From Gammaproteobacteria bacterium (GTDB lineage: Bacteria; Pseudomonadota; Gammaproteobacteria; Arenicellales; JAJDZL01), in contig JAJEHQ010000001.1 in the NCBI GenBank assembly GCA_022823625.1, positions 1 through 64,000 of the forward strand: a DNA stretch of 64,000 bases, written 5' to 3'. Positions 9,978-21,188 of the stretch are shown piece after piece. Position 1 is the first letter of the stretch. Every line of letters starts with the position of its first letter. The notes under the pieces are model-generated. The model was not told the DNA's origin. It saw only the letters and a program-made list of their open reading frames with translations, and ran no database searches. The position numbers and the translations under genes were made by a program.

Positions 9978-10069
9978 ACTCTAAGTTTCCTCCAGGCAGA
10001 CTAAGTAAATGGAAGTAAGAAAATCTTCTATGTTTTTGTTATGGCGTAATTGGTAAACACACCTCGTAT

Positions 10070-10432
10070 TTACAGTAATTCTAGGACTTGTTCCGGCGGT
10101 CGTCCAATTCTTGCTTGATTGCCTACCACAACAATCGGTCTTTCAATGAGAATTGGGTGTTCAATCATCTTGGCGATCAGGTCATCATTGTCAAGATCTG
10201 CTTGGTCCAGTTTTTCGGACTTGAAGACAGATTCGTTGCGGCGCATCAGATCAAGCGGCGTCATATCGAGCATTGAAAGAATCGATTTGAGCTGATCCAC
10301 TGAAGGTGGTGATTGTAAATATTCAACCACTTCAACATCGCAGTCCAATCTGCTGTTCAAAATGGCCAGTGTATGCCGGGACTTGGAACAGCGTTGATTG
10401 TGATAAATCGTTACAGCAGTTTTCTTTGTCAT
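10070..10432 (-). CDS. arsC: ArsC-family arsenate reductase (glutaredoxin-coupled)
   Basis: IYHNQRCSKSRHTL active-site Cys motif; 120 aa; C-terminal IERPIVV. Confidence 0.9.
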   Translation of the reverse strand: MTKKTAVTIYHNQRCSKSRHTLAILNSRLDCDVEVVEYLQSPPSVDQLKSILSMLDMTPLDLMRRNESVFKSEKLDQADLDNDDLIAKMIEHPILIERPIVVVGNQARIGRPPEQVLELL

Positions 10433-10572
10433 TTATCTTTTGTCGTGTAGTGTTTACGATTTTGGTGCATGTCGTTCAGTCGCCATTGAGCCGAATCTGA
10501 ACCATTCAACAAGACTAAAATTATTCGCTTGACTGTTAATCCAATGAGCCTTTCGAAGTCACTAAACCATAC

Positions 10573-12228
10573 TTGAAAAGCATGTCTGTAAATACTCGAT
10601 TGAGACACGGTGGAAAAATTCTGGCCGACCAATTGGCTTTGCGAGAATGTGAGGCTGTTTTTTGTGTCGCGGGCGAATCATTTTTACCTGCACTGGACGG
10701 TCTGTATGATCATCATTCAATTAAAACGGTGACCTGCCGCCACGAGGGTGGCGCAGCAATTATGGCTGAAGCCTACGGGAAAATGACAGGTAGACCCAGT
10801 GTCTGTTTCGTGACTCGCGGACCGGGTGCAACTAACGCGTCCTTAGGTGCTCATATTGCCTTACAGGATTCGACGCCCATGATACTGATGATTGGACAGG
10901 TACAGCGTGAATTTCTGGATCGCGAGGCATTTCAGGAGGTTGACTTTCGAACGATGTATCGACCATTGGCAAAGTGGGTGGCACAAGTCGAGGATGTCCG
11001 AAGAATTCCCGAGTATGTCAATCGGGCGTGGCTGACAGCAATGTCAGGTCGTCCGGGACCAGTAGTGTTGGTGTTTCCAGAAGATGTACTTTTTGACGAA
11101 GCTGACGTTCAAGACCTACCGCCGGTTGATGTGCCCGATGTGGTCGCTCCGCCACACACAGCTGCCAGTGTGATCGACTTTTTTAACGGCGCTAAACAGC
11201 CGGTAATCATCGTAGGTGGCAGCGGCTGGAGTGAAAGACTTCGAGTTCGCATTGCGCAGTTCGCGGCACGAAACAATCTGCCAGTCGTTGCAGAGTTTCG
11301 ATGTCAGGACTATATGGATAATGCACATGACAACTACATCGGAGACCTTGGGATAAGCACTGGACCTGAACTGGCTGAAATGGTGCATAGTAGTGATCGG
11401 ATACTTTGTATCGGTGCACGCCTGGGTGAACTGCCAACTCGAAAGTATTCACTGATTGAGGCGCCTATTCCCAATGCCAGGCTCTTTCATGTTCACTCGG
11501 ATATCGGTGAGTTGGGTAAGGTATACAAGCCAGATGTTGCAGTCAACGCGACGTCTGCTTCTTTCTTTAGCACGATTGAAGATCTGAAATTGGAATGCAG
11601 CGCAGACTGGGCCGATTGGACTCGCCGAGGTCGGGAGGCTTACCTCAAGCATTCGACGCTGATTGATGATCATTCAGCATTCACTAATGAGCAGGTTATT
11701 GACTGGTTACAGTCGCATTTACCACCCGATACCATAGTTGCCAGCGGGTCCGGCATTAGTTCCGGAGTGCTACATCGATTTTACCGATACGGCGCAGCCT
11801 ATCGTACACAACTCGCGCCGATTGCAGGATCAATGGGTTACAGTGTGCCTGCTGGAATTAGTGCGAAGTTGTACGCACCGAATCGCAAGGTAGTTGTGGT
11901 TTGTGGAGACGGGTGCTTTATGATGACCGCCCAGGAATTAGCGACAGCTGCCCAACTCCAACTTGAGCTGCTGGTAGTTGTGATTAACAACAGTGTACTG
12001 GGTACCATTCGGAAACATCAGGAGCGGCATTACCCTAAGCGCGTAATTGCAACCGACTTACTCAACCCGGATTTTGCGAAATTTGCAGAAAGCTTTGGTG
12101 GCCTAGGCAGGGCAGCTCGATCAATTGAAGAATTTGCCGAAGCCTATCAGGATTCGAAGGAATTTCGAGGCATTTCGCTGATTGATGTGCAGGTTGACAA
12201 AGAACGATACATTGATTCTTTGGTCTAA
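10573..12228 (+). CDS. Thiamine-diphosphate-binding enzyme (acetolactate-synthase/benzoylformate-decarboxylase family)
   Basis: CRHEGGAAIMAEAYG, RGPGATNA, VVCGDGCFMMTAQELATAAQLQL(ThDP motif)...NN. Confidence 0.9.
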   Translation: MKSMSVNTRLRHGGKILADQLALRECEAVFCVAGESFLPALDGLYDHHSIKTVTCRHEGGAAIMAEAYGKMTGRPSVCFVTRGPGATNASLGAHIALQDSTPMILMIGQVQREFLDREAFQEVDFRTMYRPLAKWVAQVEDVRRIPEYVNRAWLTAMSGRPGPVVLVFPEDVLFDEADVQDLPPVDVPDVVAPPHTAASVIDFFNGAKQPVIIVGGSGWSERLRVRIAQFAARNNLPVVAEFRCQDYMDNAHDNYIGDLGISTGPELAEMVHSSDRILCIGARLGELPTRKYSLIEAPIPNARLFHVHSDIGELGKVYKPDVAVNATSASFFSTIEDLKLECSADWADWTRRGREAYLKHSTLIDDHSAFTNEQVIDWLQSHLPPDTIVASGSGISSGVLHRFYRYGAAYRTQLAPIAGSMGYSVPAGISAKLYAPNRKVVVVCGDGCFMMTAQELATAAQLQLELLVVVINNSVLGTIRKHQERHYPKRVIATDLLNPDFAKFAESFGGLGRAARSIEEFAEAYQDSKEFRGISLIDVQVDKERYIDSLV

Positions 12229-12263
12229 CTAATTTACAGCATCGAGATTTCAAATTAGGTTGA

Positions 12264-13037
12264 TTGCTGTTGACTTCAATATTTGATTTGAGTGGAAAAT
12301 CTGCACTGATTACAGGTGCATCCAGCGGTATTGGTTCGCATTTTGCCGAAACTTTGACGCAGGCTGGTGCCAACGTTGTATTGGCGTCACGGCGCACTAG
12401 ACGTCTAAAGAAACGTGCAAAAGAACTGAAGAATCCACACACTGAAATCAGTTGGGTTCAACTCGATGTCACCAATCGGGACAGTGTTGAAGCGGCGTTC
12501 CATGAAACAGCCACTTTGTTCGGGAGAATCGATATTGTCGTCAACAACGCTGGAATTGCATCACAGGGGTTGGCACTCGAAACCACAGAGCGTACCTGGG
12601 ACGATGTCATCGCTACCAACCTGAAAGGGGTGTGGCTGGTGGCACAACAGGCTGGACAGCATATGGCAGCTGACTCCAGGGGTGGCACTATAATTAATAT
12701 CGCGTCAATACTCGGTCGACGGGTCATGGGCGGTGTCGCACCTTATGCGGCTGCCAAGGCGGCTGTTGAACATCTCACCCGGGTGCTGGCATACGAATGG
12801 GCGCGCCACTCAATCCGTGTCAATGCGATCGCTCCAGGCTATATCGTTACCGACATGAACAGGGACTACCTTGAATCGCCACTGGGCGAAAAGGCGAAAT
12901 TGAAAATCCCTCAAAAACGGTTCGGACGACCGGAAGACTTGGATGGACCACTTCTTTTGCTTGCATCTGACGCATCTTCCTATATGACGGGGAGTACCAT
13001 CGTTGCCGACGGTGGACATTTGCAATCTTCAATGTAA
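12264..13037 (+). CDS. SDR-family oxidoreductase
   Basis: ITGASSGIGSHFAE, NNAGIA, YAAAKAAVEHLTR active-site motif. Confidence 0.92.
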   Translation: MLLTSIFDLSGKSALITGASSGIGSHFAETLTQAGANVVLASRRTRRLKKRAKELKNPHTEISWVQLDVTNRDSVEAAFHETATLFGRIDIVVNNAGIASQGLALETTERTWDDVIATNLKGVWLVAQQAGQHMAADSRGGTIINIASILGRRVMGGVAPYAAAKAAVEHLTRVLAYEWARHSIRVNAIAPGYIVTDMNRDYLESPLGEKAKLKIPQKRFGRPEDLDGPLLLLASDASSYMTGSTIVADGGHLQSSM

Positions 13038-13052
13038 TTCAGAGACTCAGAA

Positions 13053-14255
13053 ATGGACTATACACTTGACAGTACTGTTCAAGATTACCAAAAGCGCATT
13101 CGTGACTTTGTCAACACACACATCATACCCGTCGAATCGAAGCCGGATGCATATGACGAGGGCGAAAACATTGCGGGCAAGTACTTTCTTCCGTTGAGAG
13201 AGAAGGCACGAGCGGAAGGGTTATGGTGCTTGCAGATGCCCAAAGAGAGAGGTGGAGCGGGTCTCGATACCGTAGGAATGGCTGCCTGTTATGAAGAAAT
13301 GGGTCGCTCTATTTTTGGTCCGGTTGTATTCAACAGTGCCGCTCCTGACGACGGCAATATGTTTGTGCTTGAACGCGTTGGGACTCCCGCTCAGAAAGAA
13401 CGCTGGTTGCAGCCTATTGTTGATGGTAAGGTGCGATCAGCTCTGGCCATGACTGAACCTGCGCCAGGATCTGGATCAGACCCGCTCGGCATGATGCTTA
13501 CAAAAGCTGAAAAGTCGGGCGATAAGTGGATCGTGCACGGGCACAAGTGGTTCATTACTGGCGCTGGCGTGGCTCAGCACTTCATCTTGCTTGCTCGAAC
13601 CTCAGATCATCCGCGTAAAGGTTTGACAGCGTTTATGTTTGATCGTGATGAACCGGGTTGGGAACTGGTCAGGCGAGTACCGATTATGGGGCCAGAGGAG
13701 CATGGCGGGCACTGTGAACTGAAGTTTCATGGGCTCGAAATTCCGGACGAGAATCGGTTGCTTGGTGTTGGCGATGGTATGAAAGTTGTGCAGATGCGGC
13801 TTGGCACGGCACGCCTGACACATTGCATGCGATGGTTGGGCCTATGCCGTCGCTGCCTTGAGATTGCCAGCGAGTACGCTCGCGACCGGAAAGCATTTGG
13901 TACGACATTGAGCGAACATGAAGGTGTTCAGTGGATGCTGGGCGAGGCAGCTGCACAAATTCACCTGGGGCGACTTCTAACCATGCATGCTGCGTGGAAA
14001 CTTGCCCAAGGAGACTTTGCCCGAAAAGAGGTGTCCATTGCCAAAATCAGGGTGGCGGATACATTGCACAATGTAGTTGACACGGCAATCCAGATGCTTG
14101 GTGCCCGAGGGTATTCAAAAGATACGATTCTGGAATGGATTTATCGCTATCAACGACAGGCGAGGTTGGTTGATGGTGCATCGGAAGTACACAAGATGGT
14201 CCTCTCAAAGTTTTACATGAAGGAAGGCGACGATTTTTTCAAGTGGGGCATTTGA
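13053..14255 (+). CDS. Acyl-CoA dehydrogenase
   Basis: AMTEPAPGSGSDPLGM, IQMLGARGYSKDTILEWIYR. Confidence 0.9.
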   Translation: MDYTLDSTVQDYQKRIRDFVNTHIIPVESKPDAYDEGENIAGKYFLPLREKARAEGLWCLQMPKERGGAGLDTVGMAACYEEMGRSIFGPVVFNSAAPDDGNMFVLERVGTPAQKERWLQPIVDGKVRSALAMTEPAPGSGSDPLGMMLTKAEKSGDKWIVHGHKWFITGAGVAQHFILLARTSDHPRKGLTAFMFDRDEPGWELVRRVPIMGPEEHGGHCELKFHGLEIPDENRLLGVGDGMKVVQMRLGTARLTHCMRWLGLCRRCLEIASEYARDRKAFGTTLSEHEGVQWMLGEAAAQIHLGRLLTMHAAWKLAQGDFARKEVSIAKIRVADTLHNVVDTAIQMLGARGYSKDTILEWIYRYQRQARLVDGASEVHKMVLSKFYMKEGDDFFKWGI

Positions 14256-14286
14256 TTTCAGGCGACTACGTCTCAGGAATGTTTAG

Positions 14287-17200
14287 TTGATGCTGACGGA
14301 AGTTTCACTCAACGATAAGTACACTAGACAGTCCGGTCGAGTTTTCATGACCGGAATTCAGGCTCTGGTGCGTTTACCAATGCTGCAATCGCAAAGGGAC
14401 AGACTGGCGGGTCTCAATACTGCCGCCTACATTACCGGCTATCGTGGTTCACCACTCGGTGCTCTAGACATTCAATTTTGGCAGGCTCAGGAATTTCTCG
14501 CACCTAACAACATCGTTTTTCAACCCGCAATTAATGAAGACCTTGCAGCGACAGCGCTTTGGGGTACACAACAGGCAGAACTGGACGGGCAGGGAAAGTA
14601 CGATGGTGTATTCGGAATCTGGTATGGCAAGGGTCCTGGTGTCGACCGTTCCGGCGATGCATTTCGACATGCCAATTTAGCCGGCACCTCAAGGTATGGA
14701 GGTGTACTCGCTGCCATGGGTGACGATCACGCCTGTGAGTCTTCGACTACAGCACACCAGAGTGAGTTCGCCCTGGTCGATGCCATGATGCCGATCCTCA
14801 ATCCATCCAATGTTCAGGATATCTTGGATTTTGGACTGACGGGCTGGGCACTGTCGCGGTTTTCAGGCTGCTGGATTGGGCTCAAATGTGTGCACGATAC
14901 CGTTGAAGCGACTGCTTCAATTGAGCTTGCCTCTGCTCCGGATTCCTTTGTGATACCTGAAGATATTCTGCTGCCACCAGGTGGTCTGAATATACGCTGG
15001 CCTGATACTCCTTTGCAGCAGGAGCAGCGCCTTCACGAACATAAGCTTCCAGCGGTTCATGCTTTTTGGCGAGAGAACAGTCTTGATCGTTTGATCTATG
15101 ATCCCCCGGATGCAAAAATCGGGATTGTAACGACCGGTAAATCCTACCCCGATGTTAGGCGTGCACTAACAGAGTTAGGGCTTGATCGCAATATGGCAAA
15201 CAAGCTGGGTATACGGCTCTACAAGGTCGCGTTGAGCTGGCCTCTTGAGAAAACCGGTTTAAATCAGTTCTCGAGGAATCTTCAGAAAATTGTTGTTGTT
15301 GAAGAGAAAAGGGCACTGATCGAAGATCAAATCAAGATGTTGCTTTACGGTCGAGCAACCGTGCCAGTGGTGGTGGGTAAACGAGACCAAAATGGGGAAA
15401 TTCTCCTACCTTCAACAGCCCGGTTGAACGCCATGCAGATAGCGACTGTCATTGGTGAACAGATTCTGCAACTGATTCAATGCGAAGAGTTGTCCAACCG
15501 AGTGAAGCAGGTCAAGCTCCTGTCGGAAAAGGATACCGAACTTGCACCAATTCAGCGAATGCCATACTTTTGTGCGGGCTGTCCACACAATACATCGACA
15601 AAAGTACCCGAAGGCAGTGTAGCGTTAGCTGGAATTGGATGCCACTACATGGTGCAGTGGATGGACCGATCTACTGCACGTTTCACACAAATGGGCGGTG
15701 AAGGTGCGAGTTGGATTGGAGAAAGTCTGTTCAGCAATAGATCGCATATCTTTCAGAACGTAGGGGACGGTACGTACCTGCATTCCGGTCTTTTGGCCAT
15801 ACGTGCTGCGGTTGCCGCAAAGACGACCATGACATTCAAGGTGCTCTATAACGATGCAGTTGCCATGACTGGTGGTCAGCCATTTGACGGTCCCTTGTCA
15901 GTATCTCAGATAGCCCATCAGCTTTTGGCTGAAGGTGTCGCTAAAGTCACGGTTGTAACCGATGATGTTGATACCTGTCGTTCAAAAAACAAGCTGCCAC
16001 AAGATGTAAAAGTTGTCGACCGGCATGAACTTGACTCAATTCAACGGCAGCTCCGGGAAATGGAGGGTGTAACGGCAATCATTTATGATCAGACCTGCGC
16101 AGCTGAAAAACGCCGTCGCAGAAAGCGGGGTCAATATCCCGACCCAGCCAAGCGGGTGTTCATCAACACGGAGGTATGTGAAGGCTGCGGTGATTGTGGA
16201 GTTCAGTCAAATTGTGTTGCCATTCTCCCGCACGAAACGGAATTTGGCCGTAAGCGGCGAATTGATCAGTCATCCTGCAACAAAGACTACACCTGTATTG
16301 ACGGTTTTTGCCCAAGCTTTGTTTCGGTCATTGGAGGGGCACCTCGAAAACCGGTCAAGGCGAAGACCGCTGCAAGCTTTGATCCGAATCAATTGCCACT
16401 GCCGGAGGTCGCATCAATTGACAAGGAGTATTGCATCGTTGTATCCGGAGTTGGGGGTACCGGTGTGATTACTCTGAGCGCAATACTGGGTATGGCAGCT
16501 CACCTCGATGAACTAGGCTGTTCTGTGCTCGACATGACCGGGCTTGCTCAAAAAGGGGGTTCCGTCCTCAGCAACCTCATCATTGCACAGAGCCCCGATG
16601 ATATTTCGTCGATGCATGTAGCCAATGGCGGGGCGGACCTGATTATTGGTGGTGACCTTGTAGTTTCTGCATCAGACAAGGTGCTATTGGCTGCAGATCC
16701 ACAGCGCACGCGGGCCGTTGTAAACAACTACAAAATGATGTCCGGCGATTTCACACGGATCAGTGACCTGAAATTCCCTGGTTCAGAATTACAGTCAGTC
16801 ATAGAAAAGTCAGTCAATGCAAATCAGTTGACCTTTGTCAATTCAAATCACTATGCAGAGCATCTGTTTGGTGATACGATTGCTGCCAATTTCTTTATGA
16901 TTGGTATTGCATTGCAGAAGGGCTATTTGCCAATCTCACTCGAAGCGATTGAAAGGGCAATCGAACTGAATGCGCGCTCAGTCGAAATGAATAAGCAGGC
17001 GCTACACCGTGGTCGACAGTATGCAGTCGATCACGCTTCAATTGATCGGGAGGTAAGGGGTACATTTACAGCCGTTGATGAATCCAAAACCACAGAAGAT
17101 CTTAAGTTACAGGACAGTGTAGAACTTCGAGATAAAGTGCTTGTCCGATATCAGAACAATGCTTACGCAGTTCGATACCGGAAACTTGTACAACAATCCC

Positions 17201-17760
17201 TTCAGGCTGAGGAGTCCAAAGCGCCTGGAATGCAAGGATTTGCAGAGGCTGTAGCTCGATACTATTACAAGTTGCTTGCTTACAAAGATGAATACGAGGT
17301 TGCAAGGCTCTATAGTGAGGCTGATTTCAGAAAGCAGTTAGAGCAACAGTTTGAGGGAGACTATCAGATCAGGTTTCATATGGCACCGCCGATTATTGGT
17401 AAAAAAGATAATGTGACCGGTTTGCCGGTCAAAACGACATTCGGGCCATGGATGGAACGAATGTTGCCAGTGCTAGCAAAATTCAAATTTTTGCGTGGTA
17501 CGCCGTTTGATCCATTTGGCCGCTCGGACGATCGGCGAATGGAAAGAAAGCTGATTCATCAATATGAGCAGATAGTGAATGAGATTATGTCAGGTCTAAC
17601 GACTGATAATCATCGCTTGGCGATTGAACTTGCGAGTTATCCTGAATTCATTCGGGGATACGGTCACATCAAGCGACAACATGTTGAAGAAATTCAGCCC
17701 AAGGTTGATGATTTGTTGAATGCCTGGCGTCAGCCAGAAACCACTCCGCAAGCTGCCTAG
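14287..17760 (+). CDS. Fused indolepyruvate (2-ketoacid):ferredoxin oxidoreductase
   Basis: 1157 aa; TPP-domain, VCEGCGDCGVQSNC ferredoxin-like cysteines, C-terminal gamma-type domain GVGGTGVITLSAILG. Confidence 0.9.
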   Translation: MMLTEVSLNDKYTRQSGRVFMTGIQALVRLPMLQSQRDRLAGLNTAAYITGYRGSPLGALDIQFWQAQEFLAPNNIVFQPAINEDLAATALWGTQQAELDGQGKYDGVFGIWYGKGPGVDRSGDAFRHANLAGTSRYGGVLAAMGDDHACESSTTAHQSEFALVDAMMPILNPSNVQDILDFGLTGWALSRFSGCWIGLKCVHDTVEATASIELASAPDSFVIPEDILLPPGGLNIRWPDTPLQQEQRLHEHKLPAVHAFWRENSLDRLIYDPPDAKIGIVTTGKSYPDVRRALTELGLDRNMANKLGIRLYKVALSWPLEKTGLNQFSRNLQKIVVVEEKRALIEDQIKMLLYGRATVPVVVGKRDQNGEILLPSTARLNAMQIATVIGEQILQLIQCEELSNRVKQVKLLSEKDTELAPIQRMPYFCAGCPHNTSTKVPEGSVALAGIGCHYMVQWMDRSTARFTQMGGEGASWIGESLFSNRSHIFQNVGDGTYLHSGLLAIRAAVAAKTTMTFKVLYNDAVAMTGGQPFDGPLSVSQIAHQLLAEGVAKVTVVTDDVDTCRSKNKLPQDVKVVDRHELDSIQRQLREMEGVTAIIYDQTCAAEKRRRRKRGQYPDPAKRVFINTEVCEGCGDCGVQSNCVAILPHETEFGRKRRIDQSSCNKDYTCIDGFCPSFVSVIGGAPRKPVKAKTAASFDPNQLPLPEVASIDKEYCIVVSGVGGTGVITLSAILGMAAHLDELGCSVLDMTGLAQKGGSVLSNLIIAQSPDDISSMHVANGGADLIIGGDLVVSASDKVLLAADPQRTRAVVNNYKMMSGDFTRISDLKFPGSELQSVIEKSVNANQLTFVNSNHYAEHLFGDTIAANFFMIGIALQKGYLPISLEAIERAIELNARSVEMNKQALHRGRQYAVDHASIDREVRGTFTAVDESKTTEDLKLQDSVELRDKVLVRYQNNAYAVRYRKLVQQSLQAEESKAPGMQGFAEAVARYYYKLLAYKDEYEVARLYSEADFRKQLEQQFEGDYQIRFHMAPPIIGKKDNVTGLPVKTTFGPWMERMLPVLAKFKFLRGTPFDPFGRSDDRRMERKLIHQYEQIVNEIMSGLTTDNHRLAIELASYPEFIRGYGHIKRQHVEEIQPKVDDLLNAWRQPETTPQAA

Positions 17761-17772
17761 GAGGCATTTGTT

Positions 17773-18957
17773 GTGTTAAAGGAATCACCCAATCAGTTCA
17801 CCTGGTTTGACCCGTTTTTACTCAATGAGCAGCTTGACGAGTCTGAGCGTATGATTCAAGAGACCGTTCGGCGGTATGCGGAAGAAAATCTGATGCCACG
17901 AATCGTGAAGGCCAATCGAGAGGAGATCTTTGACCCGGCAATCGCACGGGAAATGGGCGAACTCGGTTTGCTCGGTCCGACAATTGATGGCTATGGTTGT
18001 GCAGGTTTGAATTACGTTAGCTACGGACTGATTGCAAGAGAAATTGAGCGGGTCGATAGTGGCTATCGATCTTTCATGAGCGTGCAATCTTCGCTCGTTA
18101 TGTATCCTATTTCTCGATTTGGGAGCGATGAGCAGCGGAATCGATTTCTACCAGAACTCGCGAGTGGTCAAATGATTGGTTGTTTCGGGTTGACGGAACC
18201 CAATCATGGTTCTGACCCGGGTAGCATGACGACTCGTGCCCGAAAGGTTGGTACCGGCTATCGACTGAATGGTGAGAAGACATGGATATCCAATTCACCC
18301 GTGGCGGATTTACTTTTGGTTTGGGCCAAGGACGATGATGGTGTCATTCGGGGATTTTTAATTGAAAAGGGTTCAGATGGACTCCAGACTCCCAAAATTG
18401 AAGGCAAGTTTTCATTAAGGGCTTCGACTACGGGTAGTATTGTCATGAACGATGTATTTGTTTCCGACGACATGGTTCTGCCTGAAGCTTTTGGTCTCAA
18501 AGGACCGTTTTCCTGTTTAACGATGGCTCGGTATGGAATCAGCTGGGGTGCAATGGGTGCTGCAGAATTCTGCTGGCAGTCGGCACTGGACTATGCGATG
18601 AATCGCATTCAGTTTGGACGTCCAATTGCTGCCACTCAACTGGTGCAAAAGAAACTGGCTGATATGCAAACCGAAATTGCACTGGGTTTGCAGGGTTCTC
18701 TCAGAATGGGAAGAATGATGGATTCAGACAGAGCACCCCATGAACTGATCAGTCTGATGAAACGCAACAATGCAGGAAAGGCACTGGAAATAGCCCGTAT
18801 GGCCCGCGACATTCATGGCGGCAATGGCGTCAGTGATGAATTTCACGTCATTCGACACTGCATGAATCTGGAGGCAGTGAACACCTATGAGGGTACACAC
18901 GATATTCACGCATTGATTCTGGGCAGATCGCAAACTGGAATCCCTGCTTTCAACTGA
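17773..18957 (+). CDS. Glutaryl-CoA-dehydrogenase-like acyl-CoA dehydrogenase
   Basis: [52 protein letters not shown]...[16 protein letters not shown]. Confidence 0.9.
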   Translation: MLKESPNQFTWFDPFLLNEQLDESERMIQETVRRYAEENLMPRIVKANREEIFDPAIAREMGELGLLGPTIDGYGCAGLNYVSYGLIAREIERVDSGYRSFMSVQSSLVMYPISRFGSDEQRNRFLPELASGQMIGCFGLTEPNHGSDPGSMTTRARKVGTGYRLNGEKTWISNSPVADLLLVWAKDDDGVIRGFLIEKGSDGLQTPKIEGKFSLRASTTGSIVMNDVFVSDDMVLPEAFGLKGPFSCLTMARYGISWGAMGAAEFCWQSALDYAMNRIQFGRPIAATQLVQKKLADMQTEIALGLQGSLRMGRMMDSDRAPHELISLMKRNNAGKALEIARMARDIHGGNGVSDEFHVIRHCMNLEAVNTYEGTHDIHALILGRSQTGIPAFN

Positions 18958-18974
18958 ATTTAGGAGTTTAAATC

Positions 18975-20435
18975 ATGATCGAGATGCACTTGAAAGACCA
19001 GTCGCTTTTTCGTCAGCAGTGCTACATCAATGGTGAATGGATAGATGCCGATGATGGTGGTACTTTGAACGTAACAAATCCCTCAAGTGGCAGCGTAATC
19101 GGCACCGTCCCAAAACTGGGTGCAACGGAAACTGCACGCGCCATTGACGCAGCTGAAGTTGCTTTTCAGAGTTGGCGAAAGCAAACCGCCAAGCAGCGTG
19201 CCGTCTGTTTGAAGAAGCTTGCTGAGTTGATGCTGGAAAACGAAGATGATCTGGCAAAACTGATGACCATTGAACAGGGTAAGCCGCTGGTTGAATCAAG
19301 AGGAGAGGTTGCTTACGCTGCTTCCTTTTTCGAGTGGTTTGCTGAAGAAGGCAGACGCGTCTATGGTGATGTCATTCCACACCACCTACCTGACCGACGT
19401 ATCGTCGTGATCAAGGAACCAATTGGTGTTTGTGCTGCAGTCACACCTTGGAATTTTCCTTCAGCCATGATTACTCGCAAAGCCGGTCCGGCTCTGGCAA
19501 CAGGATGTACGATTGTGATCAAGCCTGCAAGCAGTACTCCGTATTCAGCGCTCGCGCTATGTGAATTGGCGGAGCGCGCAGGGATACCCGCTGGAGTGTT
19601 GAATGTAGTAACAGGCTCGTCAGGCCAAATTGGAGGCGAGTTGACTTCAAATCCGAAGGTGCGAAAACTGTCCTTTACCGGCTCAACACAGATCGGCAAG
19701 GTATTAATGCGTCAGTGTGCGGATACTGTGAAGAAAGTTTCAATGGAATTGGGTGGCAATGCTCCATTCATCGTATTTGATGATGCCGATATTGATGCGG
19801 CAGTTACAGGTGCAATTCAATCGAAATATCGCAATGCCGGTCAGACTTGTGTTTGTGCCAATCGAATTTTCGCACACGAAGATATTTATGATGAATTTGC
19901 CGAGAAACTCGCAAGTGCAGTCAGAGAAATGAAAGTTGGCGATGGACTTGAAGAAGGTACTGAGGTGGGACCGTTAATTGATGTTGCGGCCGTGGAAAAG
20001 GTTGAGGCACACATCAATGATGCAGTGGCGAAAGGTGCCGAGGTTGCCGTCGGTGGTAGTCGGCATGAGCGCGGGGGCACTTTCTTTCAGCCAACCGTGA
20101 TCAAGCACGTTAAAGTCAATATGGATGTTTCGAATGAAGAAACGTTTGGACCGCTGGCGCCGATCTTCAATTTCAGTAATGAAGACGAAATCATTGAAAT
20201 GGCGAATGCAACCGAGTTCGGTCTGGCAGCGTATCTGTACAGCCGAGACATTGGTCGGGTTTGGCGAATGTCTGAAGCGCTTGAATATGGTATTGTTGGA
20301 ATTAACACCGGTATCATTTCGACAGAAGTTGCACCATTTGGCGGCATGAAAGAATCCGGATTTGGACGTGAAGGTTCAAAATACGGAATCGAAGACTACG
20401 TTGAGGTCAAGTACCTCTGCGTTGCCGGCATCTAG
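18975..20435 (+). CDS. NAD(P)-dependent succinate/glutarate-semialdehyde dehydrogenase
   Basis: VTPWNFPSAM, MELGGNAPFIVFDDADID, NAGQTCVCANR. Confidence 0.9.
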   Translation: MIEMHLKDQSLFRQQCYINGEWIDADDGGTLNVTNPSSGSVIGTVPKLGATETARAIDAAEVAFQSWRKQTAKQRAVCLKKLAELMLENEDDLAKLMTIEQGKPLVESRGEVAYAASFFEWFAEEGRRVYGDVIPHHLPDRRIVVIKEPIGVCAAVTPWNFPSAMITRKAGPALATGCTIVIKPASSTPYSALALCELAERAGIPAGVLNVVTGSSGQIGGELTSNPKVRKLSFTGSTQIGKVLMRQCADTVKKVSMELGGNAPFIVFDDADIDAAVTGAIQSKYRNAGQTCVCANRIFAHEDIYDEFAEKLASAVREMKVGDGLEEGTEVGPLIDVAAVEKVEAHINDAVAKGAEVAVGGSRHERGGTFFQPTVIKHVKVNMDVSNEETFGPLAPIFNFSNEDEIIEMANATEFGLAAYLYSRDIGRVWRMSEALEYGIVGINTGIISTEVAPFGGMKESGFGREGSKYGIEDYVEVKYLCVAGI

Positions 20436-20459
20436 TATCGACGATAGTGCAGCGTTGAA

Positions 20460-21065
20460 TTGGCTGTGGATTTACCTTCATTTCAGCCGAATGCCGATCC
20501 ATTCGAGCTATTTGAGAGTTGGTTTAACGAAGCAAAAAATGCTGGGTTTATTGAACCGACAGCAATGACAGTCTGTACTGTTGGACCGGGAGGCAGGCCC
20601 TCGGCTCGACAGGTGCTGTTGAAAGCACATGGCCCTGAAGGCTTTGTTTTTTACACCAACTATGGCAGTCGAAAAGCGCAGGAAATCGGCGTCACTCCAT
20701 TCGCCAGCGCGGTACTTTGGTGGGACAGTTTGTATCGACAGGTCAGAGTTGAAGGGCGCGTCGAGGTGGTTTCTGACGAAGAATCTGATGCGTATTTTCG
20801 TTCCCGTCCTCGGGGTAGCCAGATTGGAGCGTGGGCTTCTCCACAGAGCGAGGTTCTTGACAGTTTCCGTTATCTTTCCGAAAAAGTTGGTGAATTTGAG
20901 GAGCGGTTTGAAGATCAGGCAGTCCCACGTCCCGATTTTTGGGGTGGAGTCAAGATTATTGCCGATCGCATAGAGTTTTGGCAGGGCCGTAAAGATCGGC
21001 TTCACGAACGTTTGAGTTTCAGGCTTGAAGATTCAATCTGGGTGAAAGAGATTCTGGGACCTTGA
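20460..21065 (+). CDS. pdxH: Pyridoxamine 5'-phosphate oxidase
   Basis: [32 protein letters not shown]...; C-terminal [17 protein letters not shown]. Confidence 0.93.
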   Translation: MAVDLPSFQPNADPFELFESWFNEAKNAGFIEPTAMTVCTVGPGGRPSARQVLLKAHGPEGFVFYTNYGSRKAQEIGVTPFASAVLWWDSLYRQVRVEGRVEVVSDEESDAYFRSRPRGSQIGAWASPQSEVLDSFRYLSEKVGEFEERFEDQAVPRPDFWGGVKIIADRIEFWQGRKDRLHERLSFRLEDSIWVKEILGP

Positions 21066-21188
21066 TACCGCTGTGGATACATTACTGCGGCCTGCACAGT
21101 TTCTGTTAACTAGCAGAAATTTCACCAGCCCATTGAACAACGCAGATCACGCAGTGTATCGATCCAACTTCTGCATATTGCCAGATCA

